DNA of 64,000 bases. It comes from Devosia psychrophila (GTDB lineage Bacteria; Pseudomonadota; Alphaproteobacteria; Rhizobiales; Devosiaceae). The notes under the pieces were generated by a model. That model did no database searches. It was not told the origin of the DNA and saw only the letters and a program-made list of their open reading frames with translations. Both the position numbers and the translations under genes were made by a program. Shown one piece after another: positions 1-9,434 of the stretch (positions are counted from its first letter, which is position 1; each line of letters starts with the position of its first letter). Location: contig NZ_LAPV01000093.1 in NCBI RefSeq assembly GCF_000971275.1, positions 62,001 through 126,000 on the forward strand, read 5' to 3'.

Positions 1-236
1 TGGCCGAGACTGATACGGTGATCTGCCTCAACGGCCATGTCTGCTGCCGGGGCACGCCGTCGGCAGTCAAGCGCAGCCCGGAATATCTCAAACTGTTCGG
101 GGAACGCGCGGCGGGATCGCTCGCGATCTACCAGCATCATCATGACCATGAACATCACGACGATGGCTGCGTGGTGGCAGAGGGGCATGAGCACGACGAT
201 GAGGGGCACGACCACGCGGGGCATCATCATGGGTGA
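1..236 (+). CDS. znuC: Zinc ABC transporter ATP-binding protein ZnuC, C-terminal fragment
   Basis: Only the last 78 codons are in the window; the gene starts upstream. The visible part follows the ABC ATPase core (DTVICLNGHVCCRGTP, a D-loop/H-loop-distal segment typical of ZnuC) and ends in a His/Asp/Glu-rich tail with clusters such as QHHHDHEHHDD and GHDHAGHHHG, which probably binds or buffers zinc. It would energise Zn2+ import through ZnuB, encoded 170 bases downstream, with the zinc sensor gene after that. The assignment rests on this context plus the His-rich tail, since the Walker motifs lie outside the window. Confidence 0.85.
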   Translation, partial: AETDTVICLNGHVCCRGTPSAVKRSPEYLKLFGERAAGSLAIYQHHHDHEHHDDGCVVAEGHEHDDEGHDHAGHHHG

Positions 237-257
237 ATATTGCATGGTGGCTAGTCC

Positions 258-376
258 GCACCCCCTCCCAACCTCCCCCGTCGAGGGGGAGGTGCCGGAT
301 CGAGTTTTTGGCTGGATCGAAGTCAAATCACAGGGCGGCACCCTCCCCCTCGCGGGGATGGCTGGGGAGGGGGATT
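258..376. repeat. Paired GGGAGG palindromic intergenic repeat, copy 1
   Basis: Two facing G-rich/C-rich palindromes lie between znuC and znuB: CCTCCCCC-GTC-GAGGGGGAGG around 272-292, and a second around 338-376 (CCCTCCCC...GGGGAGGGGG). This is the first of eleven similar loci in the window. It could fold into stem-loops in the znu mRNA. It resembles REP/BIME elements, but no RAYT transposase is visible here. Confidence 0.8.
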
Positions 377-406
377 TTTGGCCTCAGAGCCAGAAAGAGA
401 CCACAA

Positions 407-1225
407 ATGTTCGGTGACTATTTCTCCCGTGCGCTGATTGCCGGTGTCGGTTTGGCCCTCGTTGCCGGCCCGCTCGGCTGCTTTGTGGTCTGGCGGCGGA
501 TGGCGTATTTCGGCGACACGATGGCGCATTCGGCCCTGCTCGGCGTGGCGCTGTCGATCCTGTTGTCCATCAACATGACGCTGGGCGTGTTTGCCGTTGC
601 GGCGCTCGTGGCCGGTGCGCTAATCGTGCTGCAGCGGCAGGCGACGCTGTCGACCGATGCGCTGCTGGGCATTCTCAGCCATTCGACGCTCGCGGTCGGA
701 CTGGTGCTGGTCGGCTTTATCACCACCGTGCGCATCGATCTGATGGGCTTCCTGTTCGGCGATATTCTAGCCGTATCGGTTGAAGACATCGCCATCATTT
801 ATGGCGGCGGGGTGGCAATTCTTGTCATCCTGATCCTCGCCTGGCGGCCGCTGCTGGCCTCGACTGTCAGCCCCGAACTGGCCGAGGCGGAAGGGCTGCG
901 GCCCGAGGCCAGCCGGTTGATCCTGATGATCCTGATGGCCTCGGTCATCGCAATTGCCATGAAGCTGGTGGGCGTGCTGCTGATCACCTCGCTGCTGATC
1001 ATTCCGGCGGCCACGGCGCGCCGGCTGAGCGCGACGCCTGAGATGATGGCGGCGGTCGCAGCGGTGCTCGGCGCCATCGCGGTGGTCGGCGGCTTGTTTG
1101 GATCAAGAACCTGGGATACCGCGTCGGGACCGTCGATTGTGGTGATGGCGCTTCTTATATTTCTTGTGTCGCTGGCGGTTCCCGTCACGCGGCTGTTCGG
1201 CAGAGGCGAGACCCATGGCGCATAG
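407..1225 (+). CDS. znuB: Zinc ABC transporter permease ZnuB
   Basis: 272-residue polytopic inner-membrane protein of the ABC-3 family, forming the channel for Zn2+ import with ZnuC. The N-terminus MFGDYFSRALIAGVGLALVAGPLGCFVVWRRMAYFGDTMAHSALLGVAL carries the family's conserved GDxMAHSALLGVA signature, followed by about seven further hydrophobic segments. I chose the ATG at 407 because an upstream in-frame start at 233 would translate the palindromic repeat. The gene overlaps zur by 11 bases, so the two are translationally coupled. Manganese or iron are alternative substrates for this family, but the zur neighbour favours zinc. Confidence 0.93.
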   Translation: MFGDYFSRALIAGVGLALVAGPLGCFVVWRRMAYFGDTMAHSALLGVALSILLSINMTLGVFAVAALVAGALIVLQRQATLSTDALLGILSHSTLAVGLVLVGFITTVRIDLMGFLFGDILAVSVEDIAIIYGGGVAILVILILAWRPLLASTVSPELAEAEGLRPEASRLILMILMASVIAIAMKLVGVLLITSLLIIPAATARRLSATPEMMAAVAAVLGAIAVVGGLFGSRTWDTASGPSIVVMALLIFLVSLAVPVTRLFGRGETHGA

Positions 1226-1631
1226 TCACGAAATTCCCGCCGACCTGACGCGCAACCAGGGTCTGGTGATGGGCGCGCTGAACCATTCCGTCGGTCCGCT
1301 CAGCGCCTATGATATTCTCGACAAGCTGCGGGCGGATGGTTTGCGGGCGCCGCTGCAGGTGTATCGCGCGCTGGACAAGCTGGTGGAACGAGGGCTGGCG
1401 CATCGGCTGGAATCGCTGAACGCCTTTGTCGCCTGTGCCGACGAGCACTGCCATCGCAAGGGGCTGATCGCTTTTGCGATTTGCGAAGGGTGCGGCAAGG
1501 TCGATGAGTTTGCCGATGCGGTGATCGAGGAACGGTTGGGCGACTGGGCCAGTGCCAAGGGCTTCAAGGTCGAACGCACGACGATGGAAATCCGGGGCAA
1601 GTGCGAAGCTTGCGTGGGGGCGGCGGCTTAG
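1215..1631 (+). CDS. zur: Fur-family zinc uptake regulator Zur
   Basis: 138-residue Fur-family repressor. The N-terminal half is a winged helix (LSAYDILDKLRADGLRAPLQVYRALDKLVERGLAHRLE); the C-terminal half has Cys pairs consistent with a structural zinc site (CADEHCHRKG, CEGCGKVDE, CEACVG). The lone GLIAFAIC sheet and truncated metal loop fit Zur better than Fur. It overlaps the 3' end of znuB. With zinc bound it would repress the znu genes; the operator would lie upstream of the window. Confidence 0.88.
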   Translation: MAHSHEIPADLTRNQGLVMGALNHSVGPLSAYDILDKLRADGLRAPLQVYRALDKLVERGLAHRLESLNAFVACADEHCHRKGLIAFAICEGCGKVDEFADAVIEERLGDWASAKGFKVERTTMEIRGKCEACVGAAA

Positions 1632-1654
1632 ACGCTCCGCCTCCACACCCACGG

Positions 1655-1790
1655 TGTCATCCCGGCCTTGAGCCGGGATCCATCCTGAGATGTGGAGATG
1701 AACATTGCGACCTTGGAGATGAGCATTGCGGCCTTGCGGCTGGCTCGACATCTCGAGATGGGCCCCGGCTCAAGGCCGGGGTGACATCGT
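1655..1790. repeat. Large imperfect inverted repeat with internal direct repeat
   Basis: Between convergent zur and rsmD. Outer arms read GTCATCCCGGCCTTGAGCCG near 1655 and its approximate complement, CGGCTCAAGGCCGGGGTGAC, near 1765-1785. Between them lie imperfect copies of GAGATGAACATTGCG (about 1696-1735). The arms belong to a repeat common in alphaproteobacterial intergenic DNA. It may act as a bidirectional terminator for the two convergent genes. Confidence 0.7.
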
Positions 1791-2366
1791 GGGTGGTGCG
1801 ACCTCTTTGGTCTCCCCAAACGTCAAAAAATGCACCGCTGCCGAACCGTATTCGCGGCGGTCGTCGAGGGTGAAGCCTGCCGGTATCGCGATTTCAGCAT
1901 CGACACTTTCCTCGAACACCAGCGTTGCGCCCGGCTGCAGCCAGCCACCAGCGGCGATGCTGGCGAGGGCCTTTTCGCCCAGTTCCTGACCATAGGGCGG
2001 GTCGAGGAACACCAGGTCGAATTGGCCGAAGGTGCCTGGCGTGCCAAGGTCAGTTGCGTCGCGGCGAAGCAGCTTGGTAATGCCCCCTGCCCCAAACGCT
2101 TCGATGTGATCGCGGATCAGGCCACGCGATTCCGCCCCCATGTCGACGAAGGTGACGTGGCTGGCGCCGCGCGACAGGGCTTCGAGGCCGAGGGCCCCGG
2201 TGCCGGCAAACAGGTCGAGCACGCGCACGCCGTCGAACACCGGGCCGATGCGGGAGGCGAGGATGTTGAACATCGATTCGCGGACGCGGTCTGCCGTCGG
2301 GCGAATGCTATCGTCCGACGGGGAGTTGAGCTGCTTGCCGCGGAATTTTCCGGCAACGATGCGCAT
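1770..2366 (-). CDS. rsmD: 16S rRNA (guanine(966)-N(2))-methyltransferase RsmD
   Basis: 198-residue SAM-dependent methyltransferase that modifies G966 of 16S rRNA during 30S assembly. It starts MRIVAGKFRGKQL and has the family segment RPTADRVRESMFNIL (residues 22-36), the SAM-binding motif I DLFAGTGALGLEALSRGA from residue 51, and the catalytic DPPY near residue 121. Length matches the family. It is the last gene of the minus-strand block beginning with the pseudouridine synthase, from which it is separated by an inverted repeat. The C-terminal few residues overlap the repeat that separates it from zur. Confidence 0.95.
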   Translation of the reverse strand: MRIVAGKFRGKQLNSPSDDSIRPTADRVRESMFNILASRIGPVFDGVRVLDLFAGTGALGLEALSRGASHVTFVDMGAESRGLIRDHIEAFGAGGITKLLRRDATDLGTPGTFGQFDLVFLDPPYGQELGEKALASIAAGGWLQPGATLVFEESVDAEIAIPAGFTLDDRREYGSAAVHFLTFGETKEVAPPTMSPRP

Positions 2367-2404
2367 GGATAGGCCCCTTATTCAGCAAGCACGAAGCAAT
2401 CACC

Positions 2405-2490
2405 AGACCTCATCCTGAGCTTGTCGAAGGACGAGGTCGCGGCACCATGCGGGCACGACCTCGTGGTTCGACAGGCTCACCATGAGGTCT
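2405..2490. repeat. Inverted repeat of the CCTCATCCTGAGCTTGTCGAAGG type
   Basis: Arms AGACCTCATCCTGAGCTTGT (from 2405) and its imperfect complement ending at 2490 (ACAGGCTCACCATGAGGTCT), about 15 bases apart. This motif is scattered through many alphaproteobacterial genomes between genes. Here it sits between the stop of the pseudouridine synthase gene and rsmD on the same strand, so it may form a hairpin that attenuates read-through. Confidence 0.8.
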
Positions 2491-2498
2491 ACGTCGGC

Positions 2499-4556
2499 TT
2501 ACGCCTTGGGGCGACGCGGAGCACCGCTGGACGGACGACCGCCGCCACCCGACGGACGACCACCGCTGAATGGGCGACCGGCACCACCGGCGGGACGACC
2601 GCCGCTCGACGGACGGCTTGCGCCACCAAAAGGACGAGGTGCACCGCTGGACGGACGGCTGGCACCACCGGCGGGACGACCGCCTGCAGACGGGCGACCA
2701 GCCCCACCGCTCGGACGGCCGGGACCGCCTGCAGGACGGCCTGCGCCGCCAGTCGGGCGACCGCCGGGCTTGCTGAAACCACCTGGTTTGCCAAAGCCGC
2801 CGGGCTTGCCGGCGCCACCGGGGCGCGGGCCACGGGCGGGGGCGGCGCCATCGCGCTTGGGCGCGGGCTTGCCGTCGGGACGCATGCGGGGCTTACCATA
2901 GGTCTTGGCCTCGGAGCCGTATTCGTCGCGACCCGGACGAGTCGGGCGCGCGGGCCGGTCACCGGCAGGACGGAAGCTCTGGCCTTCGGGACGACCAGCG
3001 CCCTCGGGGCGGAAGCTGCGGCCTTCGGGACGGCTCGCGCCTTCGGGACGGAACCGCGCGGGCTTTTCCGAGAAGTTGCGGCCGGGACGCTTGGCCTCAC
3101 CACTGAAAGCGGCGCCTTCGCCGCGTTCATTATCGGGCCTGACGCGTGGCGTGAAGGCCGGACGTTCGCCTGCACCAGCATCTTCACGACGCGGACCGCG
3201 TGGCGTGCCGACGAATTCACGACCCTGCGGCGGACGCGAGCCGCCTTCGGGACGGGGACCGCGTGGCTTGTCGCCGAACGACTTCTTGTCACCATAGGGC
3301 TTCTTGTCACCAAACGACTTTTTGTCGCCGTAAGGCTTCTTGTCACCAAAGCTCTTCTTGTCGCCAAAGGCTTTTTTATCGCCGAACGACTTCTTGTCGC
3401 CACCCGGCTTGGCCGGGCGCGGTGCGGCCTTGCCGAAAGTCAGGGCGGACTGGTCGTCGCGGTCGGGGCGCTTGACGACGCGGGTGTTACGTTTAGCCAC
3501 AAATTCCTCCGGCGCACGGCCGTCTTCATCAAAATGTACGTGGCGCGGCGGCGCCATCTCTTCGTCACTAAATTCTTCGCGCTTAGCCATCGGCTTGCGC
3601 CCGTCGAAACGGCCAGGACGATCCTGGCGGGGGCGTTCCTCGCGGATTTCTTCCTCGGTCTTTTCGGCGCCGTCCGTAAAGCGGAAACGCTGGCGGGCGA
3701 TTTCGACGGTATTGGTGCCGCGACCGGTCAGGCGGTCACGCGTCGGCTTGCCGACCAGCGCATTGGCTTCAGCGGGCATTTCGCTGTCGAAATCGACGTC
3801 GGCTGCATCGGCCAGTTTCTTGCCGAGCTGCTCGCGCAGCATCTTGGCCTTGATGGTCTCGATGCCGCCGACCGGGATGTCCCCGAGCTGGAACGGGCCA
3901 TAGCTGATGCGGATCAGGCGGTTGACCTCGAGGCCGAGGGCGCCCAGCACGTTCTTGACTTCGCGGTTCTTGCCTTCGCGCAGGGCAAGCACCATCCAGA
4001 CGTTGGAGCCCTGCTCGCGCTCGAGCGTGGCTTCGATGGAGCCGTACTTGATGCCGTCGATCTCCATGCCGTCCTTGAGCTTGTCGAGGGCGGCCTGGGT
4101 AACTGAGCCATGGGCCCGCACGCGATAGCGGCGCAGCCAGCCGGTGGCGGGCAGTTCGAGCACGCGCTTTAGGCCGCCATCATTGGTGAGCAGCAGCAGG
4201 CCTTCGGTGTTGATATCGAGACGGCCAACGGTGACCACCCGGGGCAGGCCATGAGTTTCGAGATGTTCGAAAATCGTCTCGCGACCTTCGGGGTCCTTCT
4301 CGGTGACCACGAGCCCGGCGGGCTTGTGATAGAGCCAGACGCGGGTGCCCTGACGGGCGGCCAAGGGCGCGCCATCGACCAGGATCTTGTCGCGGTCGGT
4401 GACGTTGAAGGCAGGGGTCAGTACCTTCTTGCCGTTGACCACGACGCGGCCCTCGGTAATCCAGACCTCGGCATCGCGGCGGGAGCATAGCCCCGAGCGG
4501 GCAATGGTCTTGGCGAGGCGGTCGCCGGTATCGGGCTGGGAGGGTTTGTCGCTCAT
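2499..4556 (-). CDS. RsuA/RluB-family 23S rRNA pseudouridine synthase with long low-complexity tail
   Basis: 685 residues from the ATG at 4556 (an ATG five codons upstream, at 4571, is possible). Residues 1 to about 260 are an S4 RNA-binding domain (RLAKTIARSGLCSRRDAEVWITEGRV) followed by the pseudouridine synthase core with the catalytic motif GRLDINTEGLLLLTNDG. The remaining 420 or so residues are Arg/Lys/Gly/Pro-rich and disordered: first mixed-charge sequence, then seven tandem GDKK(S/P/A)(F/Y) units, then RPEG and GRPxGG repeats. Such tails are usual on Hyphomicrobiales RluB homologues and probably bind RNA. RluB would isomerise U2605-type positions of 23S rRNA; RsuA or RluE/F specificity cannot be excluded. 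Confidence 0.9.
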   Translation of the reverse strand: MSDKPSQPDTGDRLAKTIARSGLCSRRDAEVWITEGRVVVNGKKVLTPAFNVTDRDKILVDGAPLAARQGTRVWLYHKPAGLVVTEKDPEGRETIFEHLETHGLPRVVTVGRLDINTEGLLLLTNDGGLKRVLELPATGWLRRYRVRAHGSVTQAALDKLKDGMEIDGIKYGSIEATLEREQGSNVWMVLALREGKNREVKNVLGALGLEVNRLIRISYGPFQLGDIPVGGIETIKAKMLREQLGKKLADAADVDFDSEMPAEANALVGKPTRDRLTGRGTNTVEIARQRFRFTDGAEKTEEEIREERPRQDRPGRFDGRKPMAKREEFSDEEMAPPRHVHFDEDGRAPEEFVAKRNTRVVKRPDRDDQSALTFGKAAPRPAKPGGDKKSFGDKKAFGDKKSFGDKKPYGDKKSFGDKKPYGDKKSFGDKPRGPRPEGGSRPPQGREFVGTPRGPRREDAGAGERPAFTPRVRPDNERGEGAAFSGEAKRPGRNFSEKPARFRPEGASRPEGRSFRPEGAGRPEGQSFRPAGDRPARPTRPGRDEYGSEAKTYGKPRMRPDGKPAPKRDGAAPARGPRPGGAGKPGGFGKPGGFSKPGGRPTGGAGRPAGGPGRPSGGAGRPSAGGRPAGGASRPSSGAPRPFGGASRPSSGGRPAGGAGRPFSGGRPSGGGGRPSSGAPRRPKA
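3276..3410. repeat. Tandem 18-bp coding repeat (GDKK units)
   Basis: Inside the pseudouridine synthase gene, an 18-base unit of the form CTTCTTGTC(A/G)CC(A/G)(A/T)A is repeated about seven times, encoding GDKKSFGDKKPY-type hexapeptides. Third-position differences between units show that the array is not freshly expanded, but it could still vary in copy number between strains. Confidence 0.85.
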
Positions 4557-4609
4557 AAAGGCGTCTTTCATGTCATGCGGGACCCAAAAAGGGCGGCGCG
4601 GAAAATGCG

Positions 4610-4634
4610 AAGCGGCCGGATGATCCGGCCGCTT
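4610..4634 (-). terminator. Hairpin terminator downstream of the lipoprotein gene
   Basis: Perfect 11-bp stem AAGCGGCCGGA with a TGA loop, followed on the minus strand by a T-rich run (TTCGCATTTT). It lies 25 bases past the stop of the lipoprotein gene and upstream of the pseudouridine synthase start, so it probably ends the lipoprotein transcript. Confidence 0.75.
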
Positions 4635-4658
4635 GAAACTGGTGTATCGACGTGACTG

Positions 4659-5369
4659 CTACTGCAGGGTGCGCTCGGTCTCGGTCAGGCGAACGCCCTG
4701 ACCACTGGTCCCGTCGGGGGTCAGGCTTGGCGACGCCTTGATCCGGGCATCGCGAATGGCCTTGCGAACCGATTCCGGGCAGCGCGCGTCGCTGAGCGAG
4801 ACGATTTCGCCATTGCCGATCGAGCAGACCAGATCGGCGTCGCCGACGCGGGTGAAATACTCGTCCGGTGGCATATAAAGCGCGCGGCTGGAACTGTTGA
4901 CGCTGACGTCGCGATTGTTGGCCTGCATGCGGGCGGTCAGCGTACGGGCTTCCTGCTCGGTCAGCGGACGGCCGGCGACGGAGCGCAGGTCGACGACCTT
5001 GGCATTGCGCAGGCGGGCGATGTCGGCTTCGCTGAGATTGGCGGTATCAATCCGAACGGTGTCGCTGTCGACTGGCAGCAGAGCCGCGGCAACTGAGGTG
5101 CTTGGCGCTGGCAACGCCTGGCCTGATGCTGGCAGCACCAGCGGCGCGCGGGCATTGGTCAGGTCTTCCTTGGCGGCTTCGCCGGGGACCAGGCCGACAC
5201 CGCGTGCGGTCGAGGTCATGACTTCGCGCTCGAAGGTACCGAAATCGGTCAGGGCATTGGTGCCTTCGGCGGTCGTACAGGCCGCCAGCGCAAGCGCCAG
5301 CACGATGGCCACACCGGCCTTGCCAAGTGCAACGAGAGCAGACTGTTGCCCGATCAATCCAATATGCAT
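4659..5369 (-). CDS. Putative lipoprotein of unknown function
   Basis: 236 residues. The N-terminus has a hydrophobic signal (VAIVLALALAACTTAEG) with a lipobox ALAAC, predicting lipidation at Cys31 and membrane anchoring. The mature part is hydrophilic, with a segment LSEADIARLRNAKVVDLRSVAGRPLTEQEARTLTARMQ and a C-terminal region containing one Cys pair (DADLVCSIGNG, DARCPES). I recognise no domain. It lies between the pseudouridine synthase gene and lspA on the same strand; lspA encodes the peptidase that would mature it. Confidence 0.7.
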   Translation of the reverse strand: MHIGLIGQQSALVALGKAGVAIVLALALAACTTAEGTNALTDFGTFEREVMTSTARGVGLVPGEAAKEDLTNARAPLVLPASGQALPAPSTSVAAALLPVDSDTVRIDTANLSEADIARLRNAKVVDLRSVAGRPLTEQEARTLTARMQANNRDVSVNSSSRALYMPPDEYFTRVGDADLVCSIGNGEIVSLSDARCPESVRKAIRDARIKASPSLTPDGTSGQGVRLTETERTLQ

Positions 5370-5450
5370 GAAACGTCCTTCACGATGTCGGCGGCTTATA
5401 ACCCACTTTGCCGACTAAGACCAGATTCAGGCGGCAACGTGTTCGCGATG

Positions 5451-6020
5451 TCAGTTGGCCGGTTTTTGCGGCTTGCCGAGGCCCAGCAGATCGACGATCA
5501 GCAGGATGACGCCGACGGTGATCGCAACGTCGGCGATGTTGAAGATGTAGAACGACCAGTCGCCCCAATGCAGGTGGAAAAAGTCCGCCACCGCGCCATA
5601 AATCAGCCGGTCGATGGCATTGGACAGGGCGCCCCCGATGCAGAAGGCAAGGCCGAGGCGCACCAGAGCTGAATCGGCGCGTGCCCACCAGATCGATAGG
5701 GCGACGATAGCCACCAGCATGACGACGCCAAGCGCCCAGACTGGCAGGCTATCGAACAGACCGTAGGAAATGCCGGTATTCCAGACCAGCACATAGTCGA
5801 AAAAGTCAGTGACGCGCACGACTTCGCCACCGCGCCAGCCGGTCATCGCAAAGGGCACGTAGCTGGTAAAGACTTCGACGCAATTGGCCGTACCGATGGC
5901 GATGCAATCGGCCGAAACGGCGAATGCCTTATGCGCCCGATCAAGCCCGAAGGCGAGGATCGCCATGGTGAGCGAGATGTAGATGGAGGGGTGAAAGACG
6001 GATTTCAGGTTCACCAACAT
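5451..6020 (-). CDS. lspA: Lipoprotein signal peptidase (signal peptidase II)
   Basis: 189-residue inner-membrane aspartyl protease that removes signal peptides from prolipoproteins. Hydrophobic segments are separated by the two catalytic Asp motifs: NAIDRL (family NxxDR) near residue 144 and FNIADVAI near residue 170. The internal VWNTGISYGLF matches the conserved NxGxxFG region. A periplasmic stretch (ADCIAIGTANCVEVFTSYVPF) near residue 37 with two Cys extends the protein beyond the typical 160-170 residues. It is followed on the same strand by a lipoprotein gene, a likely substrate. Confidence 0.95.
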   Translation of the reverse strand: MLVNLKSVFHPSIYISLTMAILAFGLDRAHKAFAVSADCIAIGTANCVEVFTSYVPFAMTGWRGGEVVRVTDFFDYVLVWNTGISYGLFDSLPVWALGVVMLVAIVALSIWWARADSALVRLGLAFCIGGALSNAIDRLIYGAVADFFHLHWGDWSFYIFNIADVAITVGVILLIVDLLGLGKPQKPAN

Positions 6021-6046
6021 ACCCTTTCACCTAAAGTGTCAGTCGT

Positions 6047-6200
6047 CACCCTCCCACTCGCGGGGAGGGTCAGGTAGGGGGGCGTTTGGCTCCGGCATTG
6101 GGGCTCTTCCACCCCCTCCCAACCTCCTCCACTCAAATCGCTCCACTGGAGCGATTTGCCCTCCGGGACGGGTCGGAGCCCGTCCAGGGGGAGGTGCCGT
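6047..6200. repeat. Paired GGGAGG palindromic repeat, copy 2, with embedded ATCGCTCC palindrome
   Basis: Between ileS and lspA. The left part is ACCCTCCCACTCGCGGGGAG; the right part is CACCCCCTCCCAACCTCC...GGGGGAGGTGCCG. Between the right arms sits a second repeat, AAATCGCTCCA-CTGGAGCGATTT (about 6135-6157), also found at 15691, 58506 and 58652. This locus is therefore a composite of two repeat families. Confidence 0.8.
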
Positions 6201-6224
6201 CCGGTGAACGGGGCACTATGGGAG

Positions 6225-9200
6225 CTAGGCAAGGGGCTCAAGCCCTGCGGCAGCGCGTTCGCGCAATGCCTGGGCATCACGCAGGGAAACGTCGGGGAAT
6301 TCGGGATCGGAGCCGACATCAGGCAGCACCTTCCACGAGCGGGCGCAGCGCTGGCCCTGAGCGAGGGCCGGTACCACGGCGATGCCGGATACGTCGTCGA
6401 GCGTGAAGGCACCAGCAGGCGCCTCGGCATTGCCGACCTGGATATCAGAGGTGATGGCGATTTCGGCGAGGTCTTCGCCGGCCAGAGCCGTCAGGTAGCG
6501 CTCATCGGTGATGAACACTTTTGGCGCGGCTTCAAGCGACGAGCCGATGCGCTTTTCGCGGCGTTCGACTTCGAGCGCCCCGGTCACCACGCGGCGCACC
6601 GCGCGGATCAGCGTCCACTTGGCGGCCAAATCCTCGTTGAGCCATTCGGTCGGCACGTCGGGGAACTGGCGCAGATGCACCGATGAGCCTTCGCCCGGGA
6701 AACGCTCGAGCCAGACTTCTTCCATCGTGAAGACCAGGATGGGGGCCAGCCATGCGGTCAGACACATGTAGAGGTGGTTGAGGACGGTCAGCGATGCCTT
6801 GCGCTTGATCGAGGAGATCGGGTCGCAATAGAGCGCGTCCTTGCGGATATCGAAGTAGAATGCCGACAGCTCGATATTCATGAAGTTAGTCAGCAGGGTC
6901 ACGATGCGGCGATAGTCGTATTCCTTGTATGCAGTCCGCACCTGCGCATCGAGCTGGGCAAGGCGATGCAGCATCAGCTGTTCCAGCTCTGGCATATCGG
7001 CGAAGGCGACCTCGTCGCTGGCCTCGTAATGCGCCAGGTTGCCGAGCAGCCAGCGCAGCGTATTGCGCAGCTTGCGATAGGCATCGACCGTGGTCTGGAT
7101 GATTTCCTTGCCCAGCCGCAAGTCTTCCGAATAATCGGAGGAGGCGACCCACAGGCGCAGGATATCGGCGCCGTATTGCTTGATGATGTCCTGCGGGGCA
7201 ACGGTATTGCCCAGCGACTTGCTCATCTTCTTGCCGTCGCCATCCATGGTGAAACCGTGCGTCAGCACGCCTTCATAGGGGGCATGACCATTGGTGGCAC
7301 AGCTTTCCAGCAAGGATGAATGGAACCAGCCGCGGTGCTGGTCGGAGCCTTCGAGATACAGAGAGGCCGGGAACTTCAGATGCGGCCATTTTTGCTTGTT
7401 GCGCAGCACGAACGAATGGGTGGAGCCACTGTCGAACCATACGTCGAGCACGTCGGTGACCATTTCGTAGTCACCGGCCTTGTAGGCGTCGCCGAGATAG
7501 CGCTGGGCGGCGCCGGGCTTGTACCAGGCGTCGGCTCCCTCTTCCTCGAAGCTCTGGGCGATGCGGTGATTGACCGTCTCGTCCTTGAGGATGTCCTGCG
7601 TGGTCTTTTCGACAAACACGGTGATCGGCACGCCCCAGGCGCGCTGGCGGCTCAGCACCCAGTCGGGGCGGTCGGCGATCATGGCGCGCAGGCGGTTCTG
7701 CCCGGCTGCGGGGTAGAATTTGGTGGCGTCGATGGCGTTGAGAGCACGATGGCGCAGGGTGTCACCTGCAGCGCCCTCGATGTCGCGGTCCATATAGACG
7801 AACCACTGCGGCGTGTTGCGGAAGATCACCGGCTTCTTGGAGCGCCAAGAGTGTGGATAGGAGTGCTTGACGCGGCCGCGGGCGACCATGGCGTTGCGCT
7901 CGGCCAGCGCTGCGATGACTCGGTTGTTGGCGTCGCCCTTCTTGCCGTTGTCGTCGATGACGCGGGCGCCCTCGAAGCCGGGGGCTTCGTTGGTGTAGAA
8001 ACCGTCGTCGCCGACAACATAGGGGATGGCTGCATCTCGTGCCATGTCTGAAAGAAATTGGGCCCGCTCCGCGAGCGAGATGCCAACGGTATTCGCGAAG
8101 GCCTGCGAGCGCTTCCGATGATACTCGTTCCAGGCTTCATAGTCCTCTAAGCCGTGGCTTGGAGCGGTGTGAACAAAGCCTGTGCCCGCATCATCCGTCA
8201 CATGATCCGCGTCGATTAGAGGTACGTGAAACTGATAACCGCCGCCGAAACCTTTCAACGGGTGCGAACATGAAATGATATGCGACGGATCAACATCAGC
8301 GATGCGCGCGAATTCATCGACCTTAGCCTTTGCGAAGGTTTCAGCAGCCAATTTGTCAGCAAGAATGTATTTCTCACCCACGGAAGCCCAATTACCTTCT
8401 GGCGCTTTGGTAATTTCATACAGGCCGTAGGAAACCATGCCGGAAAAAGAAACGGCGCGGTTAGCGGGGATGGTCCAAGGCGTGGTCGTCCAAATTACAA
8501 CCTTGGCATCTGAAGGAAGGTACTTCTCAGCGATCTGCATCGATTCTTCGACAGAAAGAGGCCGTGCTGGAGCTTCCTGCATCGTGTCGACCAGTACGCG
8601 CTCAACAATTTCAGTCTGCGATCGAATCCGATCGGCAACAGCCGATAGGTTTCGCTGCTCTACCGGAAACTTGACCCAAATAGTGTCGCTCTCGTAGTCT
8701 TGGTATTCGATCTCGGCCTCGGCCAGCGCGGTGCGCTCGACGACCGACCACATCACAGGCTTTGAGCCGCGATAGAGCTGTCCGGTGGTGGCGACCTTCA
8801 TCAGCTCGCGGGCGATCTGGGCTTCGGCGTCGAAGCTCATGGTGAGGTAGGGGTTATCCCACTCGCCGAGCACGCCGAGGCGCTTGAATTCCTCGCGCTG
8901 GATATCGACCCATTGTTCGGCAAAGGTGCGGCATTCCTGGCGGAATTCGACAACCGGAACCTCGTTCTTGTCCTTGCCCTTGGCGCGGTACTGTTCTTCG
9001 ATTTTCCACTCGATGGGCAGGCCGTGGCAGTCCCAGCCCGGCACATAGGCCGAGTTGAAGCCCAGCATCTGCATCGAGCGGCTCACGAGGTCCTTCAGCG
9101 TCTTGTTGAGCGCATGACCGATATGGATATTGCCATTGGCGTAGGGAGGACCGTCATGGATGGTGAACAGCGGCCGATCCTTGGCCTGCTCGCGCTGCAG

Positions 9201-9344
9201 CCCATAGATGTCCATCTCTTCCCAACGCTTGAGCCAGCCCGGCTCGCGATCGGGCAGGCCCGCGCGCATGGGGAATTCGGTTTCCGGCAAAAACAGCGTG
9301 GCCGAGTAGTCGGTTTCGGCGGCGCCCGTGGCGGTATCGGTCAT
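6225..9344 (-). CDS. ileS: Isoleucyl-tRNA synthetase
   Basis: 1039-residue class I synthetase charging tRNA-Ile. The start [27 protein letters not shown] at 9344 fits the family; the reading frame continues upstream only through the repeat. HIGH motif: [23 protein letters not shown] motif: [12 protein letters not shown]. The CP1 editing domain has [13 protein letters not shown] and [15 protein letters not shown]. The C-terminus lacks the zinc-finger Cys set of E. coli IleRS and ends in a compact domain ([32 protein letters not shown]). A stretch of the CP1 coding region, about 8040-8700, has noticeably lower GC than the flanks (see findings). Confidence 0.96.
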   Translation of the reverse strand: MTDTATGAAETDYSATLFLPETEFPMRAGLPDREPGWLKRWEEMDIYGLQREQAKDRPLFTIHDGPPYANGNIHIGHALNKTLKDLVSRSMQMLGFNSAYVPGWDCHGLPIEWKIEEQYRAKGKDKNEVPVVEFRQECRTFAEQWVDIQREEFKRLGVLGEWDNPYLTMSFDAEAQIARELMKVATTGQLYRGSKPVMWSVVERTALAEAEIEYQDYESDTIWVKFPVEQRNLSAVADRIRSQTEIVERVLVDTMQEAPARPLSVEESMQIAEKYLPSDAKVVIWTTTPWTIPANRAVSFSGMVSYGLYEITKAPEGNWASVGEKYILADKLAAETFAKAKVDEFARIADVDPSHIISCSHPLKGFGGGYQFHVPLIDADHVTDDAGTGFVHTAPSHGLEDYEAWNEYHRKRSQAFANTVGISLAERAQFLSDMARDAAIPYVVGDDGFYTNEAPGFEGARVIDDNGKKGDANNRVIAALAERNAMVARGRVKHSYPHSWRSKKPVIFRNTPQWFVYMDRDIEGAAGDTLRHRALNAIDATKFYPAAGQNRLRAMIADRPDWVLSRQRAWGVPITVFVEKTTQDILKDETVNHRIAQSFEEEGADAWYKPGAAQRYLGDAYKAGDYEMVTDVLDVWFDSGSTHSFVLRNKQKWPHLKFPASLYLEGSDQHRGWFHSSLLESCATNGHAPYEGVLTHGFTMDGDGKKMSKSLGNTVAPQDIIKQYGADILRLWVASSDYSEDLRLGKEIIQTTVDAYRKLRNTLRWLLGNLAHYEASDEVAFADMPELEQLMLHRLAQLDAQVRTAYKEYDYRRIVTLLTNFMNIELSAFYFDIRKDALYCDPISSIKRKASLTVLNHLYMCLTAWLAPILVFTMEEVWLERFPGEGSSVHLRQFPDVPTEWLNEDLAAKWTLIRAVRRVVTGALEVERREKRIGSSLEAAPKVFITDERYLTALAGEDLAEIAITSDIQVGNAEAPAGAFTLDDVSGIAVVPALAQGQRCARSWKVLPDVGSDPEFPDVSLRDAQALRERAAAGLEPLA

Positions 9345-9434
9345 GGCAAACGGCAATCGGTAAAGGAGATTTCGCCGCCTTTTAGCAAGGCGGCGCGGAT
9401 CGGGCAAAGGTTGATTTGGGATGGGTTGTTTCAA

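Noticed and set aside
3276-3410. A CRISPR-like array
   Set aside because: The 18-base units are tandem, in frame and encode GDKK repeats in a protein tail; there are no spacers.
2421-4106. A 561-codon open frame antisense to the pseudouridine synthase tail
   Set aside because: It reads as Thr/Ala/Gly-rich low complexity, the mirror of the Arg/Gly/Pro-rich repeats. The sense frame has S4 and catalytic motifs.
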